From Clostridiaceae bacterium (lineage in GTDB: Bacteria > Bacillota > Clostridia > Oscillospirales > Acutalibacteraceae): a stretch of 64,000 nt of DNA. Below are positions 17,697-26,287 of this stretch, piece after piece. Below the pieces are notes generated by a model that worked only from the letters and a program-made list of their open reading frames with translations, was not told where the DNA came from and searched no databases. Position 1 is the stretch's first letter. Every line of letters starts with the position of its first letter. The DNA lies in assembly GCA_021769555.1 (NCBI GenBank), contig JAETSR010000006.1:124001-188000 (forward strand), written 5' to 3'. The translations under genes and the position numbers were made by a program.

Positions 17697-18180
17697 GGCT
17701 GGATGACTACCAGCCGAAACCGCCCGGAACCCGCTGGGCGGTCGCGGGAAGTCCCCCTGACAAGATGAGCGCCCCCGTATTATGGCACTGGGTATCCGTA
17801 CACGGGCCTGCCAAGAGGCTGGCCCATCCGGTGTAAAAGCCACGACCACCCGGTAATCGCTTGTAGGGGCTTTGAGGGGAAACCTCCCCATGCACCTTGA
17901 AAACTGAACCCCGGCACTCTGCGAAAGCTGGCCCCGGCCATACCCGCGATGATATGAGCGGGCCGAGGGGAGGCGAATAGCAGAGGAGATCGGAACGCCT
18001 GAGCAATCACACTGGCCCCGTAGTACGGGGGCCTGTTCAAACGATATGACCCCCAAGCGATCCACCGTGGCCCACCGTGGGGCCACAGTCCAAACGAGGC
18101 TCTGAGGGGCGGGCCTTAACCGCCCCATCCCATCCGGCGATCCGCCGGATAAATCCACTGAGCCGGGTGCAAACGGCAAG
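17697..18180 (+). ncRNA. Candidate large structured RNA (~490 nt)
   Basis: No gene with a ribosome site lies here on either strand, yet the sequence is packed with strong local hairpins: GGCTGG/CCAGCC (17697-17715), ACCGCCC/GGGCGGT (17719-17742), GGGCC/GGCCC (17804-17825), CCCGC/GCGGG (17943-17962), GGCCCCGTA-GTACGGGG (18014-18031), GTGGCCC/GGGCCAC (18067-18086), GGGGCGG/CCGCCCC (18106-18126) and ATCCGGCG/CGCCGGAT (18132-18150). Surrounding phage genes are packed with almost no gaps, so a 490-nt gap is itself unusual. The strand is inferred from the operon. Confidence 0.6.
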
Positions 18181-18192
18181 GAGGAACCGACC

Positions 18193-18426
18193 ATGAAAGA
18201 CTGGCTGAAACTCACCAAGGATGAGAAGGTTGCCGCCAGGGACGGTGCTGGGCAGTTTGAGATCAAGGAGCGGATGAACAACTGCCTCAGCAGTGTTATG
18301 AACCTGCTGGACGGGGATGCCAAGGCATTAGCCACGGCGTGGAAACTCCCCTGGGGGAACTACCTCATCAACACGCCCGCTGAGATCGTGGCCTACTGCA
18401 AGGGGGCTGCGGTGGTGCGGGACTAA
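18193..18426 (+). CDS. Small early phage protein, 77 aa
   Basis: Starts 11 bases after AAGGAGG. Begins MKDWLKLTKDEKVAARDGAG; mostly helical; no motif recognised. It directly follows the candidate structured RNA, so it could be expressed from the same transcript. Confidence 0.6.
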   Translation: MKDWLKLTKDEKVAARDGAGQFEIKERMNNCLSSVMNLLDGDAKALATAWKLPWGNYLINTPAEIVAYCKGAAVVRD

Positions 18427-18456
18427 GCGCCGAGGGCGCAGAAAGGACTAACCACC

Positions 18457-18963
18457 ATGAAACGCTTTTTCGATGACTGCACGACCCTGGATGCGCTCAA
18501 GAAGTGCTACAAGGCCGCTGCGATGAAATATCACCCGGATCGGGGCGGCGATGAGGAAACCATGAAAGCCATCAACGCCGAGTATGAGCGCCGGTTCGAG
18601 GAGTTGAAGAACTCGCAGAACACCCAAGCGGCGGCTGACGCCACCGGGGAAACCCGCGCCACCAAGGAGAGCGCCGGGGACTTCATCATGATCCTCGACC
18701 ACCTGCTCAAGCTGGACGGCCTGGAGATTGAACTCTGCGGGCGGTGGCTTTGGATCGGCGGCAACACCAAGCCCCACAAGGAAAAGCTGAAAGCCTGCGG
18801 ATGCCGCTGGTCGAACAGCAAGAAACTCTGGTACTGGCACTTTGCCGAAGATGGCGACCGCTGGCACCGGGGCAACAAGTCCATGAACCAGATCAGGCGG
18901 AAATACGGCTCAACCCGCTTTGACGCCGATGCCGAGGAACCTGTGGCCGCGATCACGGCCTGA
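18457..18963 (+). CDS. J-domain (DnaJ-like) phage protein
   Basis: 168 residues. The N-terminal ~50 residues are a J domain with HPD (residues 26-28, KYHPDRGGD), the motif that stimulates Hsp70 ATPase. The C-terminal half (LCGRWLWIGGNTKPHKEKLK, then CGCRWSNSKKLWYW) is a separate small Trp-rich domain common in phage and mobile-element proteins. It probably recruits host DnaK to a phage process such as replication. Leader GACTAACCACC precedes the ATG. Confidence 0.8.
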   Translation: MKRFFDDCTTLDALKKCYKAAAMKYHPDRGGDEETMKAINAEYERRFEELKNSQNTQAAADATGETRATKESAGDFIMILDHLLKLDGLEIELCGRWLWIGGNTKPHKEKLKACGCRWSNSKKLWYWHFAEDGDRWHRGNKSMNQIRRKYGSTRFDADAEEPVAAITA

Positions 18964-19023
18964 TACATTACCGGCCCCGCCTTGGTGCAACAGGGCGGGC
19001 CGTGCGAAAGGAGATAACTAACC

Positions 19024-19512
19024 ATGCTGCAAGAGAACCCCTACAAGATGCGGGCCGGCCTTCTCACCTGTAAGTACAAGGGTGTTTTGGAGAAGTTCGC
19101 CACCTACCGCGATGACCGAGCGATTGTCGTGAACCTGTTCGGGATGCTGATTGACGCTTGCAAGGAGATGGAGGGAGTCAAGAACAACTCCATCTGCGTT
19201 GCGTTCAACAACTACTTCAACGATCAGGAGGCTGAGATGGATCGCATCACCACCCGATTTACCGGGGAGGTCTATGCGGACTATAGCTGGACGCCCTTCG
19301 ACCGCCCCGTGTACCGGGTCTACCGGCTGGACACCATGGGGAATTTCAAGCAAGAGGGTTGCACCATGAACGAGGGAAAGGCCGTCCGGCAGGCGCAGAC
19401 CAATCAGGAAATCGGCCTTACTACCAGCGTCATTGAGGAACGCCCGGACGGGAGCCGCTGGAGCCTGGAGGTTAAGGACGGTGCGGTTATCGGAAAGGAG
19501 GCGGCGTCATGA
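19024..19512 (+). CDS. Unrecognised phage protein, 162 aa
   Basis: Strong ribosome site (AAAGGAGATAACTAACC before the ATG). Mixed alpha/beta protein with no recognised motif. Overlaps the next gene by 4 bases (ATGA), so translation is coupled. Confidence 0.6.
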   Translation: MLQENPYKMRAGLLTCKYKGVLEKFATYRDDRAIVVNLFGMLIDACKEMEGVKNNSICVAFNNYFNDQEAEMDRITTRFTGEVYADYSWTPFDRPVYRVYRLDTMGNFKQEGCTMNEGKAVRQAQTNQEIGLTTSVIEERPDGSRWSLEVKDGAVIGKEAAS

Positions 19513-20093
19513 AAACGACCGGCAAGCTGCTGGGCGCTGTCTACGACCTCTCCTCGAACAAGCTGATGGGCCTCGCGGTCAAGATCAAGGAACGCCCTGA
19601 GTGGTGCGCGAAGAACATTCCTGATTTTCCGCAGGTGCGGGCCGCGCTGGAGAAGGTTCTCGACATCCGGGAGGATGACCGGGAGCGCGTCTACCGCTAC
19701 TACCACTCCACCAGCCACTACCCGCAGGTGCAGAGCGGGCGGCAGCTGCGGCAGGCGTATGAGTTCCAGCGGATGATGAGGCGGGAAGATGACGTGCGCT
19801 TTTCTGACTCCCTCGCTATCTCGCTCAAGCGGGCGATCCGGGAGTACACCAACAGACCGAGCGGCGGGGTGTGGATCGTCAAGGATGATGGCATTGATGG
19901 CTACACCGAACTGCGGGAGATGCCCCGCTTTGACAGCCTGGAGGAGGCCGATGAGTGGTTCCGGCGCTGCTACTATCTGGAGGCCCGCCCCTCCGCCTAC
20001 GACTGCACCGGCCAGCGGTTCACGGTCTGGTACAAGCTGTTCCAGCGCCGGGGGCGCTGGTGGGCCTACCACTGCGTGGGCGTGGATGTCTGA
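19509..20093 (+). CDS. Unrecognised phage protein, 194 aa
   Basis: Starts inside the stop of the previous gene after AAAGGAGG. It contains several Arg-rich helical stretches (RREDDVRFSDSLAISLKRAI) and an aromatic C-terminus (WYKLFQRRGRWWAYH). No family was recognised. Confidence 0.6.
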   Translation: MKTTGKLLGAVYDLSSNKLMGLAVKIKERPEWCAKNIPDFPQVRAALEKVLDIREDDRERVYRYYHSTSHYPQVQSGRQLRQAYEFQRMMRREDDVRFSDSLAISLKRAIREYTNRPSGGVWIVKDDGIDGYTELREMPRFDSLEEADEWFRRCYYLEARPSAYDCTGQRFTVWYKLFQRRGRWWAYHCVGVDV

Positions 20094-20104
20094 GGAGGGG
20101 GCCG

Positions 20105-20272
20105 ATGGAAAAGATGTTTTGCCCGTACTGCGGACAGCCCCTCTCCGATGGGTGCGAGTGTGAACGCCTTGACGCTGATGAGGCCGAGGAAGTGCTTGCG
20201 GAACTGGAGGAGCGTAGCATGAGAAACGCTTGGCAGCAGGACTTGATTGACCTGTACCGCCGCGAACGCTGA
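20105..20272 (+). CDS. Tiny zinc-finger protein, 55 aa
   Basis: Starts after GAGGAGGGG. N-terminal MEKMFCPYCGQPLSDGCEC gives a CxxC...CxC zinc knuckle, followed by an acidic helix. Function unknown. Confidence 0.6.
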   Translation: MEKMFCPYCGQPLSDGCECERLDADEAEEVLAELEERSMRNAWQQDLIDLYRRER

Positions 20273-20288
20273 GGGGAGGACGGAGCCG

Positions 20289-20546
20289 ATGCCCAAATAT
20301 CCCAAGAACTACAAGGACGTTGAGTATTACGTCCCCGGCAGAAAACGCCGGATCGCCGGATCGACCAAGGCTACCAGTGATTTTCTTGCGCTGGTGCATC
20401 TGGATCACCCGGACGCCACCATATTCCAGTTGCGGGAGATCATCACGAACGGGACATTGTTCGTCCAGAACCCGGAGGCGGTTTCTGTGCTGAACGCCCA
20501 TATTGTGGCGGGCTATGGGAACTATGTTCCGGCTTGGAACTACTGA
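20289..20546 (+). CDS. Small phage protein, 85 aa
   Basis: The ATG at 20289 follows GGAGGACGG. Begins MPKYPKNYKDVEYYVPGRKR. No recognised motif; the basic N-terminus suggests nucleic-acid contact. Confidence 0.6.
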   Translation: MPKYPKNYKDVEYYVPGRKRRIAGSTKATSDFLALVHLDHPDATIFQLREIITNGTLFVQNPEAVSVLNAHIVAGYGNYVPAWNY

Positions 20547-20560
20547 AAGGAGAAACTGCA

Positions 20561-20992
20561 ATGGCCGATGTCAAAGAGAAAATCGCCCTGTTGCTGAACC
20601 TCGCAAGCAATAACCCCAGCGAGAATGAGGCGCGGGCCGCGCTGCTCAAGGCCCGCGAACTCATGGCGAAACACAAACTCCGCCCGGAGGAGTGCCAGAA
20701 AACCGATAAGGTCAAGGTGATCCGGGAAGTGCTGGGCGTCACCTGCACGGCCTTGACGAACCCCTGGGCCTGCGCCCTGTCCGCTGTGATCGCGGAGCAT
20801 TACTGCTGCTGCGCCTACCGGCAACACGCCGGAGGCAAGCGCACTCAGTATATTGGCCTGGTGGGTCTGGAGGATGACTTCGAGATCGCCAAGAGGGTTT
20901 TCCTCTATGCCTACGACTGCGTGACCTCCGCCTGCAAGAGCCAGATCAAGCGCGATCCCTACGATCCGCCCGGAACCTACCGCGAGAAGTGA
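20561..20992 (+). CDS. DUF2786-domain protein cut by an in-frame TGA
   Basis: 143 residues to the TGA at 20990. The N-terminus (IALLLNLASNNPSENEARAA, then KARELMAKHKL) is a DUF2786 domain. The frame stays open after the TGA for 88 more codons to 21259, reading NAYGWGFVQGVSQAFKEQ and EWGLVLVVPQAV, which fits the normal C-terminal half of such proteins. That half has no ribosome site of its own. So either the gene carries a nonsense mutation or the TGA is read through (see hairpin 20991-21027). Confidence 0.75.
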   Translation: MADVKEKIALLLNLASNNPSENEARAALLKARELMAKHKLRPEECQKTDKVKVIREVLGVTCTALTNPWACALSAVIAEHYCCCAYRQHAGGKRTQYIGLVGLEDDFEIAKRVFLYAYDCVTSACKSQIKRDPYDPPGTYREK

Positions 20993-21027
20993 AACGCTTA
21001 CGGCTGGGGGTTTGTCCAGGGCGTTTC
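20991..21027 (+). promoter_or_regulatory. Stem-loop starting at the in-frame TGA
   Basis: GAAACGC (20991-20997, including the GA of the TGA) pairs perfectly with GCGTTTC (21021-21027). An inner CTGG/CCAG stem closes a GGGTTTGT loop. A hairpin right after a UGA is the position of bacterial recoding or SECIS elements. Function not proven. Confidence 0.4.
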
Positions 21028-21258
21028 GCAGGCTTTCAAAGAGCAGGACGAACAAAACCAGGAGTGGGGCCTTGTGCTGGTAGTTCCCCAGGCCGTCACT
21101 GACAGCATGGCCGACATGGGAAAGAAAACGTCCTACGGGAAAATGAAGGGCGGTCACAGCGACTACCGTTCCATGGGCTATCAGGACGGGCGGAAGTTCG
21201 ATCCGACCACCCGCCTGAGTGGAGCGCCGGAGCGGGCTGCGATTGGGGGTGGATGCTG

Positions 21259-21693
21259 ATGAAGTGCAAGTGCTGTGGAGCCGAGATCGTCCGCATCAAG
21301 ACGATGGGGCTGACGGTCGCGTGTGACGCCGCCCCGGTCACCTACTGGCCCATCCGTGACGGCGCGGAGCAAACGGAAATCCAGCAAATCTACACGCCGA
21401 ACGGGGAAACCCCCTATGGGATGCTGACCGGGGAACTCCAGGACGCTGTGGGTGTGGGGTACATCCCCCACACCTGCAACCTCCTCACCCTCATCTTCAA
21501 GGGCCGGGACAGCTGGAGCAGGCCGGTGTATGAGTGTCCCACCAGCGGGCGGCTCTATGTGGACGTTGAGCCGAGAGCAGACCGAGAACCGAAAATCTGT
21601 ACCAAGTACATGAACGCCTTTGACGGGGAGCCGGATTGCCCGGTGAAGTCTGAAACCATCTTTAACTTCATCCCTGGCCGGGACACCTGGTAA
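21259..21693 (+). CDS. Zinc-binding phage protein, 144 aa
   Basis: Starts at the ATG overlapping the TGA at 21257-21259, 6 bases after GGGGGTGG; an ATG two codons upstream is possible. The N-terminal KCKCCGAEIV is a Cys cluster, with further cysteines near the end (ICTKYMNAFDGEPDC). Function unknown. Confidence 0.6.
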   Translation: MKCKCCGAEIVRIKTMGLTVACDAAPVTYWPIRDGAEQTEIQQIYTPNGETPYGMLTGELQDAVGVGYIPHTCNLLTLIFKGRDSWSRPVYECPTSGRLYVDVEPRADREPKICTKYMNAFDGEPDCPVKSETIFNFIPGRDTW

Positions 21694-21754
21694 CAGTATA
21701 GCATTTTAATACCACAAAAACAAGCCGTAAAATTACGATAAGGAGGAACGCAAC

Positions 21755-21973
21755 ATGAGAACAGCGAACCGAACCAAACCCAAGACCGACTTCGGGATCG
21801 AGGTCAGCATCTTCTGTGCGCAGACCGGCATGACTAAGCGGGAACTCGCTGCGGGGGCCGGTGTGAAGTATTCCACCCTCGTTGAGGCCACCACGGGCCG
21901 CTGCGCCGGACACCAGCTGATCCCCATCGCCCGCGACTTCATGCAGAACTACTTGAAAAGGGCGGAGGGGTAG
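21755..21973 (+). CDS. Small helix-turn-helix protein
   Basis: 72 residues. TGMTKRELAAGAGVKYSTLVEATTGR fits an XRE-like helix-turn-helix. Starts after AAGGAGGAACGCAAC. The 60-bp gap upstream holds CGTAA/TTACG arms (21725-21740 region) that could be an operator. Probably a phage regulator. Confidence 0.6.
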   Translation: MRTANRTKPKTDFGIEVSIFCAQTGMTKRELAAGAGVKYSTLVEATTGRCAGHQLIPIARDFMQNYLKRAEG

Positions 21974-21975
21974 CC

Positions 21976-22203
21976 ATGGGGAAGGTCAAGACCGTCCAGG
22001 AAATGTTCTACGGTGTGGAGGACGTGAAGGCCATGCTGGGCTACTCCAAGAGCAAGGCGTATCAGGTCATCGCTGACCTGAACAAGGAACTCGCGGCCAG
22101 CGGGATATGTACCCGCAGCGGCATGGTTCCCAAAAAATACTTTGAGAGGCGGTACGGTCTGGCGGAGCCTGACCCGAAAGCCGGACGCCGAGCGATGGCG
22201 TAG
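21976..22203 (+). CDS. Winged-helix DNA-binding protein, excisionase-like
   Basis: 75 residues. VEDVKAMLGYSKSKAYQVI followed by LNKEL...GMVPKKYFERRYGL matches small winged-helix proteins of phages and conjugative elements that act as excisionases or regulators. Starts 3 bases after the previous gene. Confidence 0.65.
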   Translation: MGKVKTVQEMFYGVEDVKAMLGYSKSKAYQVIADLNKELAASGICTRSGMVPKKYFERRYGLAEPDPKAGRRAMA

Positions 22204-22222
22204 AGAGGAGAGAAAAGTGCCG

Positions 22223-22636
22223 ATGTATAGAACCTGTCCCTACTGTGGGAGCAATCTTGACCCCGGCGAAACCTGCGACTGCAAGAAGGAGCCGGAGGCC
22301 GTTACCCCAAAACGGATCGTAACCCGCGAGGACTGGGAGAGGGCGCGGGACTTCATCAAGGCCGCGAACCCCGGCGACCTGGTAGTGGAGGAGATCGTGG
22401 ACGAAATGCGCGACAGCGTTCCGCCCGCCTCCATGAAAGCGGGCTATCTCCAGGCCGGGGAGCCGTATAGCCATGAACTCGATTCCGAGTCTGGCCGGTG
22501 GCGGGCGACCTACATGACCTTCCGCATGGTGGGCCGGGACTGGCAGTATTGCGGCTGCTGTTTCCTGGGAGGAACCGAACAGCCGCAGGCGTTGACCGAC
22601 AGATTAAACCGCGAGAGCGGCGAAAGGAGATTGTGA
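22223..22636 (+). CDS. Zinc-knuckle phage protein, 137 aa
   Basis: N-terminal CPYCGSNLDPGETCDC is a zinc knuckle like that of the 55-aa protein at 20,105. A GTG at 22217 has better spacing to AGGAG, so the start may be two codons earlier. A later CGCC cluster (YCGCCFLGG) is seen. Function unknown. Confidence 0.6.
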   Translation: MYRTCPYCGSNLDPGETCDCKKEPEAVTPKRIVTREDWERARDFIKAANPGDLVVEEIVDEMRDSVPPASMKAGYLQAGEPYSHELDSESGRWRATYMTFRMVGRDWQYCGCCFLGGTEQPQALTDRLNRESGERRL

Positions 22637-22637
22637 T

Positions 22638-23330
22638 ATGGCAACTATGGAACTGAGGCGTGTTCCCTACGGAACCACCTTCACCGTGTTCGGGGATGAG
22701 TTTGTCGCCCTGGACTACATCAACGGCGGGGTGCTGGCGATCCGCCGGGACATCTGGAAGGATGCCCCCTTTGACCGTGAGGGCGTGAACGACCTGCGCA
22801 AGGCCACCATCAACGGAACCCTGGCGGACTATGAGGACATGATCTGCGAGGCCGGGGCCGCCGGGAACCTGCGGACGATGGATGTTGACCTGCGGGCCAC
22901 CGATGGGACGCGGGAGTACGGCTGCTGCGCTGGTATCTGCGTGAGCCTGCTGACGCTGGAACAGTACGGGAAGTATCAGCACATCATCCCGGACGTGGAT
23001 AGCCCGTGGTGGCTGGCCACTCCCTGGAGGACTCCGGGGGAGAAGTGTGGCGGCTCGACCTACGCCTGGGTCGTGCACTCCAATGGCTACGCCAACGACT
23101 ACGGCGGCTGCGCCTACGCCGGTGGCGTCCGCCCCGCTTTGCTCTTTAACCCTTCCCTCTTGATCTCTTTGGAGTTGGAGGGTGAGGAGAAAGCGGAGGA
23201 GGATGCCGAGAAGGACACCTATGCGGCCTACTGCAAGTATGTTCGTGGCTGGGCCGTGCCGGACGGCGAACAGGAGTTAGGTTCCTCTCCGCTGTCCTAT
23301 GAGGACTGGAAAAACTGGAAGGAGCCGTAA
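22638..23330 (+). CDS. DUF6273-like domain protein
   Basis: 230 residues. WWLATPWRTPG...TYAWVVHSNGYANDYGG and GVRPALLFNPSLLISLE are the core of DUF6273-type domains (C-type-lectin/formylglycine-enzyme-like fold), common in Clostridia and their phages. A short charged C-terminal extension follows. No reverse transcriptase is in the window, so diversity generation is not supported. Confidence 0.7.
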   Translation: MATMELRRVPYGTTFTVFGDEFVALDYINGGVLAIRRDIWKDAPFDREGVNDLRKATINGTLADYEDMICEAGAAGNLRTMDVDLRATDGTREYGCCAGICVSLLTLEQYGKYQHIIPDVDSPWWLATPWRTPGEKCGGSTYAWVVHSNGYANDYGGCAYAGGVRPALLFNPSLLISLELEGEEKAEEDAEKDTYAAYCKYVRGWAVPDGEQELGSSPLSYEDWKNWKEP

Positions 23331-23362
23331 CTCCGCCAGAAAGCGAAAGGAGATAACTAACC

Positions 23363-24472
23363 ATGTATCGCTACTACATCGTGAACCGAAACGGGAACGG
23401 GCAGATGTCCTTCCCGGACGCCTACCCCCACTCCGAGCCGGTTTCCTACGGGGACAATGGCGTTGGATTTGACCGCATCAGCGGCACCGTGTACGGCTAT
23501 GTCGAGTACGCCGAGGAGTTGCCGGAGCGCGAGGTCATGTCCTACGGCCTGCACCCCGGCCCGATCCCCACCTACTACCCCATCAACGAGGCGCTGGCCC
23601 GTCAGTCCCATAACATGATGAGTTACAGGGACTACCGGGAGGGTAGCAAGACCGCTGAGTACCGGCGGAGTGTGGACGATGCCTCTTTCACGGCGGCGTG
23701 GAAGAAACGCCGGGTTGATCCCATGTACCATGAGAAGATCGACCGCCTGTTGGACAGCTACGCCCGGAGGCTTGCCGAAAACATGAACGCCGACAGCAGC
23801 ATCGGAACCAGATGCCCGTCCGTTCTCATCACCGGCGGCAGTAACTTTCCTGTCCGCAAAAAGGAGAAACAGGTCGCCGCCTGGGAGCGGAACAACAGGG
23901 AGTGGCAGGAAATCCAGGGGATCATCGGGAAGATCAAGAGTGTCGGAACGGGCGGGATCAGCGGTGACGATCCCAATGCCCTTGCCAAGCTGAAAGCCAA
24001 GCTGGAGGAGCGGGAAAAGCACCAGGCGTTGATGAAAGCCGCCAACGCTGCGATCCGCCTGAAAGACACCGAGGAGGGTGACCGGCGGCTGTGCGAGTTG
24101 GGCTATACCCCGGATGAGATCAAGCAGCTCCGTGAGCCTGACTACTGCGGGCGCATCGGCTATCCGGCCTTTGAACTGTCCAACAACAGCGCCGTGATCC
24201 GCCAGACCAAAAAGCGGATTGAGGAACTGGAAAAGCGGCAGACTGGCCCCGCCATGGAGGGCTGGGAGTTTGACGGCGGCAGAGTGGAAATGAACACCGC
24301 CGAGAACCGCATCCAGATTTTCTTTGATGAAAAGCCGGGTGCCGATCTGCGGACTATGTTGAAGGGAGAGGGGTTCCGCTGGGCGCCGTCACAGGGCGCG
24401 TGGCAGCGGCAGTTGACCGATAACGCCATCCGCGCCGCCAAGAGGATCAAGGCCATTGCGCCGGTTGAGTAA
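23363..24472 (+). CDS. Conserved mobile-element protein, 369 aa
   Basis: Contains YRDYREGSKTAEYRRSVD, RVDPMYHEKIDRLLDSYARR, SNFPVRKKEKQVAAWERNN, GTGGISGDDPNALAKLKAKL and a C-terminal domain (VEMNTAENRIQIFFDEKP, then GFRWAPSQGAWQRQLTDNA). This set recurs on many clostridial conjugative elements and phages, but no biochemical role is known to me. The C-terminal module resembles that of the J-domain protein at 18,457. Starts after AAAGGAGATAACTAACC. Confidence 0.75.
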   Translation: MYRYYIVNRNGNGQMSFPDAYPHSEPVSYGDNGVGFDRISGTVYGYVEYAEELPEREVMSYGLHPGPIPTYYPINEALARQSHNMMSYRDYREGSKTAEYRRSVDDASFTAAWKKRRVDPMYHEKIDRLLDSYARRLAENMNADSSIGTRCPSVLITGGSNFPVRKKEKQVAAWERNNREWQEIQGIIGKIKSVGTGGISGDDPNALAKLKAKLEEREKHQALMKAANAAIRLKDTEEGDRRLCELGYTPDEIKQLREPDYCGRIGYPAFELSNNSAVIRQTKKRIEELEKRQTGPAMEGWEFDGGRVEMNTAENRIQIFFDEKPGADLRTMLKGEGFRWAPSQGAWQRQLTDNAIRAAKRIKAIAPVE

Positions 24473-24518
24473 CCCCTTCCCTCTATCAAAATGATACCAG
24501 AAAAGGGGTGCAAGCTGG

Positions 24519-25013
24519 ATGCCTAAGTTGGAAAGAAAAAGGCCCCCCGAATATCTACGGGAGGCACGGGTGAGGGCTGGATATGTCAGCCGGGGAACGG
24601 CAACAACCGCCGTTCCGTTCTCCCCGGAAACCATAGGGCGGCATGAGCGCGGGGACATTGCGCTGGAGCCGGAGGACGCCGTTACCTATGCGGACTGCTA
24701 CGGTAGCCCCGACATCCTCCCCCGCTACTGCGCTACCTGCCCGGTGGGACAGCGGATCGGGAGAACGGCCACAGACCGGCCCCTCCCCTATGCTACCTTG
24801 CGCATCCGCCGGCTGATTGCGGATGCCCAGTCGGTTGCTGACCGCCTGGAGCAGATCGCCTTTGACGGCGTGATAGACGATACCGAGCGTGAGGATTTTG
24901 AAAAAGCCCTTGCCTTCCTGCATCAGCTGGAGCAAGGGATCAGCGACATCGTACTTTGCGGCCTGGGAAACGAAAAGGCCGCCCCCGGTGCAACGGGAGC
25001 GGCCTCGCGCTGA
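24519..25013 (+). CDS. XRE-like regulator, 164 aa
   Basis: N-terminal helix-turn-helix-like region (PPEYLREARVRAGYVSRGTA, FSPETIGRHERGDIALEPE), a Cys pair (YCATCPVG), then a long helix. Starts after AAAAGGGG. The coding end contains a hairpin AGGCCGC/GCGGCCT (24976-25005) that may attenuate transcription into the next gene. Confidence 0.65.
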   Translation: MPKLERKRPPEYLREARVRAGYVSRGTATTAVPFSPETIGRHERGDIALEPEDAVTYADCYGSPDILPRYCATCPVGQRIGRTATDRPLPYATLRIRRLIADAQSVADRLEQIAFDGVIDDTEREDFEKALAFLHQLEQGISDIVLCGLGNEKAAPGATGAASR

Positions 25014-25091
25014 AAGCGCAGAAATAACTAACCGTAGTTATAATACCACGTTCCCGGCCACCTGTCAAGTCAAAACCGAAAGGAGTAGAAC
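25014..25091 (+). promoter_or_regulatory. Leader with possible -10 element
   Basis: TATAAT at about 25038-25043 follows the recurrent AACTAACC leader element. The -35 match is poor. AAAGGAG precedes the next ATG. Confidence 0.3.
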
Positions 25092-26144
25092 ATGGATTAC
25101 TCTCAGACCATCGTTCAGCTGAACAAGTACCCGCCTGAGCGGTACAACGTCCTGGTGCCGGTCACGACCATGCAGGTAGCCTCGAACCTCCAGAGGATCA
25201 CCGTGTCGGAGGTTCAGCTTGACACCAGACAGGGGCCGAACAATGACGGCCCCAGCAAGGACATCTACTTTGAGAAGTCTGCCAACGCCTACGCCATCAC
25301 GAAGGTTGGCGGCATGAAGTTGGCGGCTGCTGCCAATATCAGCATCGTGGAAACCACCCCCGGAAGGACGGAGGGGTGCCAGCGGTGCATCGAAATGGCA
25401 CGGGCCACCGGCAAGCCGCGAGTGTGCGGAACCTGCGAACACGTCCACGATGTTGCAGTCACCGTCACTGTGCGAGTGCCGGAGCCGTCTGGCGGGTTTC
25501 GGCTGATGAAAGCCACCCGCGAGATTGACTGCACCCTGGAGGCCGCCCGGATGAAGGGCGGCGCCGGGGGCCAGCAGTATCAGCGGTTCCTTCCCTACCG
25601 CACCGCCATGGCGGAGAGCAAGGCGTTCATGCGGGCGATCCGGGCGGCGCTGGGCCTCGTCGGAACCTACCCCATTGAGGACTTGAAAAAGCCCTTTATC
25701 GTGGCCCGTGTGGTGCCTAACCTGGACGCTCCTGAGATCAAGCAGGCTGTGGCCGGGAGTTATCTCCAGTCCATGGGGATGCTGTTTGAGATGCCCGCCC
25801 CGGCCCAGTCTGCGGCCCTCCCGCCCCCCCAGGCGGCGGTGGACATCCCGGCGTTTGCCGATGAGGAGCCGGGGCAACTGCCGTGGGATGAGGCCCCGCC
25901 GGAGCCGCCTGACACCTGGAGCGATCAGGGCGGCTATAACGGATGGGGCGATCCCCCGCCTCCCCCTGAACCCGAACCTCAGCGGATTATCTGCTCTCAG
26001 TGCCGCCGGGAGATCACCGGCGGGCAGTCCCGGAACGGGCGAAAGTGGACGCCGGAGGACATCGCCGGGTACAGTCAGCGCACCTTTGGCCGTGTGCTGT
26101 GTCCGGCCTGTCAGGATGCCGCGAAAGGAGGTCAGCGGAGATGA
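25092..26144 (+). CDS. Probable recombination/annealing protein, 350 aa
   Basis: An N-terminal core (ANAYAITKVGGMKLAAAANI, CERCIEMARATG-like Cys pair, TAMAESKAFMRAIRAALGL) precedes a Pro-rich linker and a C-terminal zinc ribbon (CSQCRREI...LCPAC). The AESKAFMRAIR segment and its place directly before the SbcCD fusion suggest a single-strand-annealing or recombination mediator. No family was identified with certainty; function is inferred from position. Confidence 0.55.
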   Translation: MDYSQTIVQLNKYPPERYNVLVPVTTMQVASNLQRITVSEVQLDTRQGPNNDGPSKDIYFEKSANAYAITKVGGMKLAAAANISIVETTPGRTEGCQRCIEMARATGKPRVCGTCEHVHDVAVTVTVRVPEPSGGFRLMKATREIDCTLEAARMKGGAGGQQYQRFLPYRTAMAESKAFMRAIRAALGLVGTYPIEDLKKPFIVARVVPNLDAPEIKQAVAGSYLQSMGMLFEMPAPAQSAALPPPQAAVDIPAFADEEPGQLPWDEAPPEPPDTWSDQGGYNGWGDPPPPPEPEPQRIICSQCRREITGGQSRNGRKWTPEDIAGYSQRTFGRVLCPACQDAAKGGQRR

Positions 26145-26287
26145 ACGTGATCGAGTTTGCCGAAAGGCGGTTGGATGAGGAGAGCCGGGAGCCGGACGGC
26201 GGGGAGTGCCGCTACTGGGCCGCGTACCTGGACGGGGCGCGGGCGCAGGCCAAGGAGGACGCAAAGAAGGAGGAAACCCATGATTAA
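26141..26287 (+). CDS. Small charged protein, 48 aa
   Basis: Starts at ATG 26141 after AAAGGAGG, overlapping the end of the previous gene by 4 bases, and overlaps the SbcCD start by 8 bases. Acidic and helical (MNVIEFAERRLDEESREPDG). Likely coupling or accessory peptide. Confidence 0.55.
   Translation: MNVIEFAERRLDEESREPDGGECRYWAAYLDGARAQAKEDAKKEETHD

Noticed and set aside
20561-21259. Phage-wide recoding of TGA
   Set aside because: Many neighbouring genes end at TGA with the next start overlapping, so TGA is a normal stop in this phage.
22638-23330. Diversity-generating retroelement target (lectin-like DUF6273 protein)
   Set aside because: No reverse transcriptase, template repeat or adenine-biased variable repeat was seen in the window.
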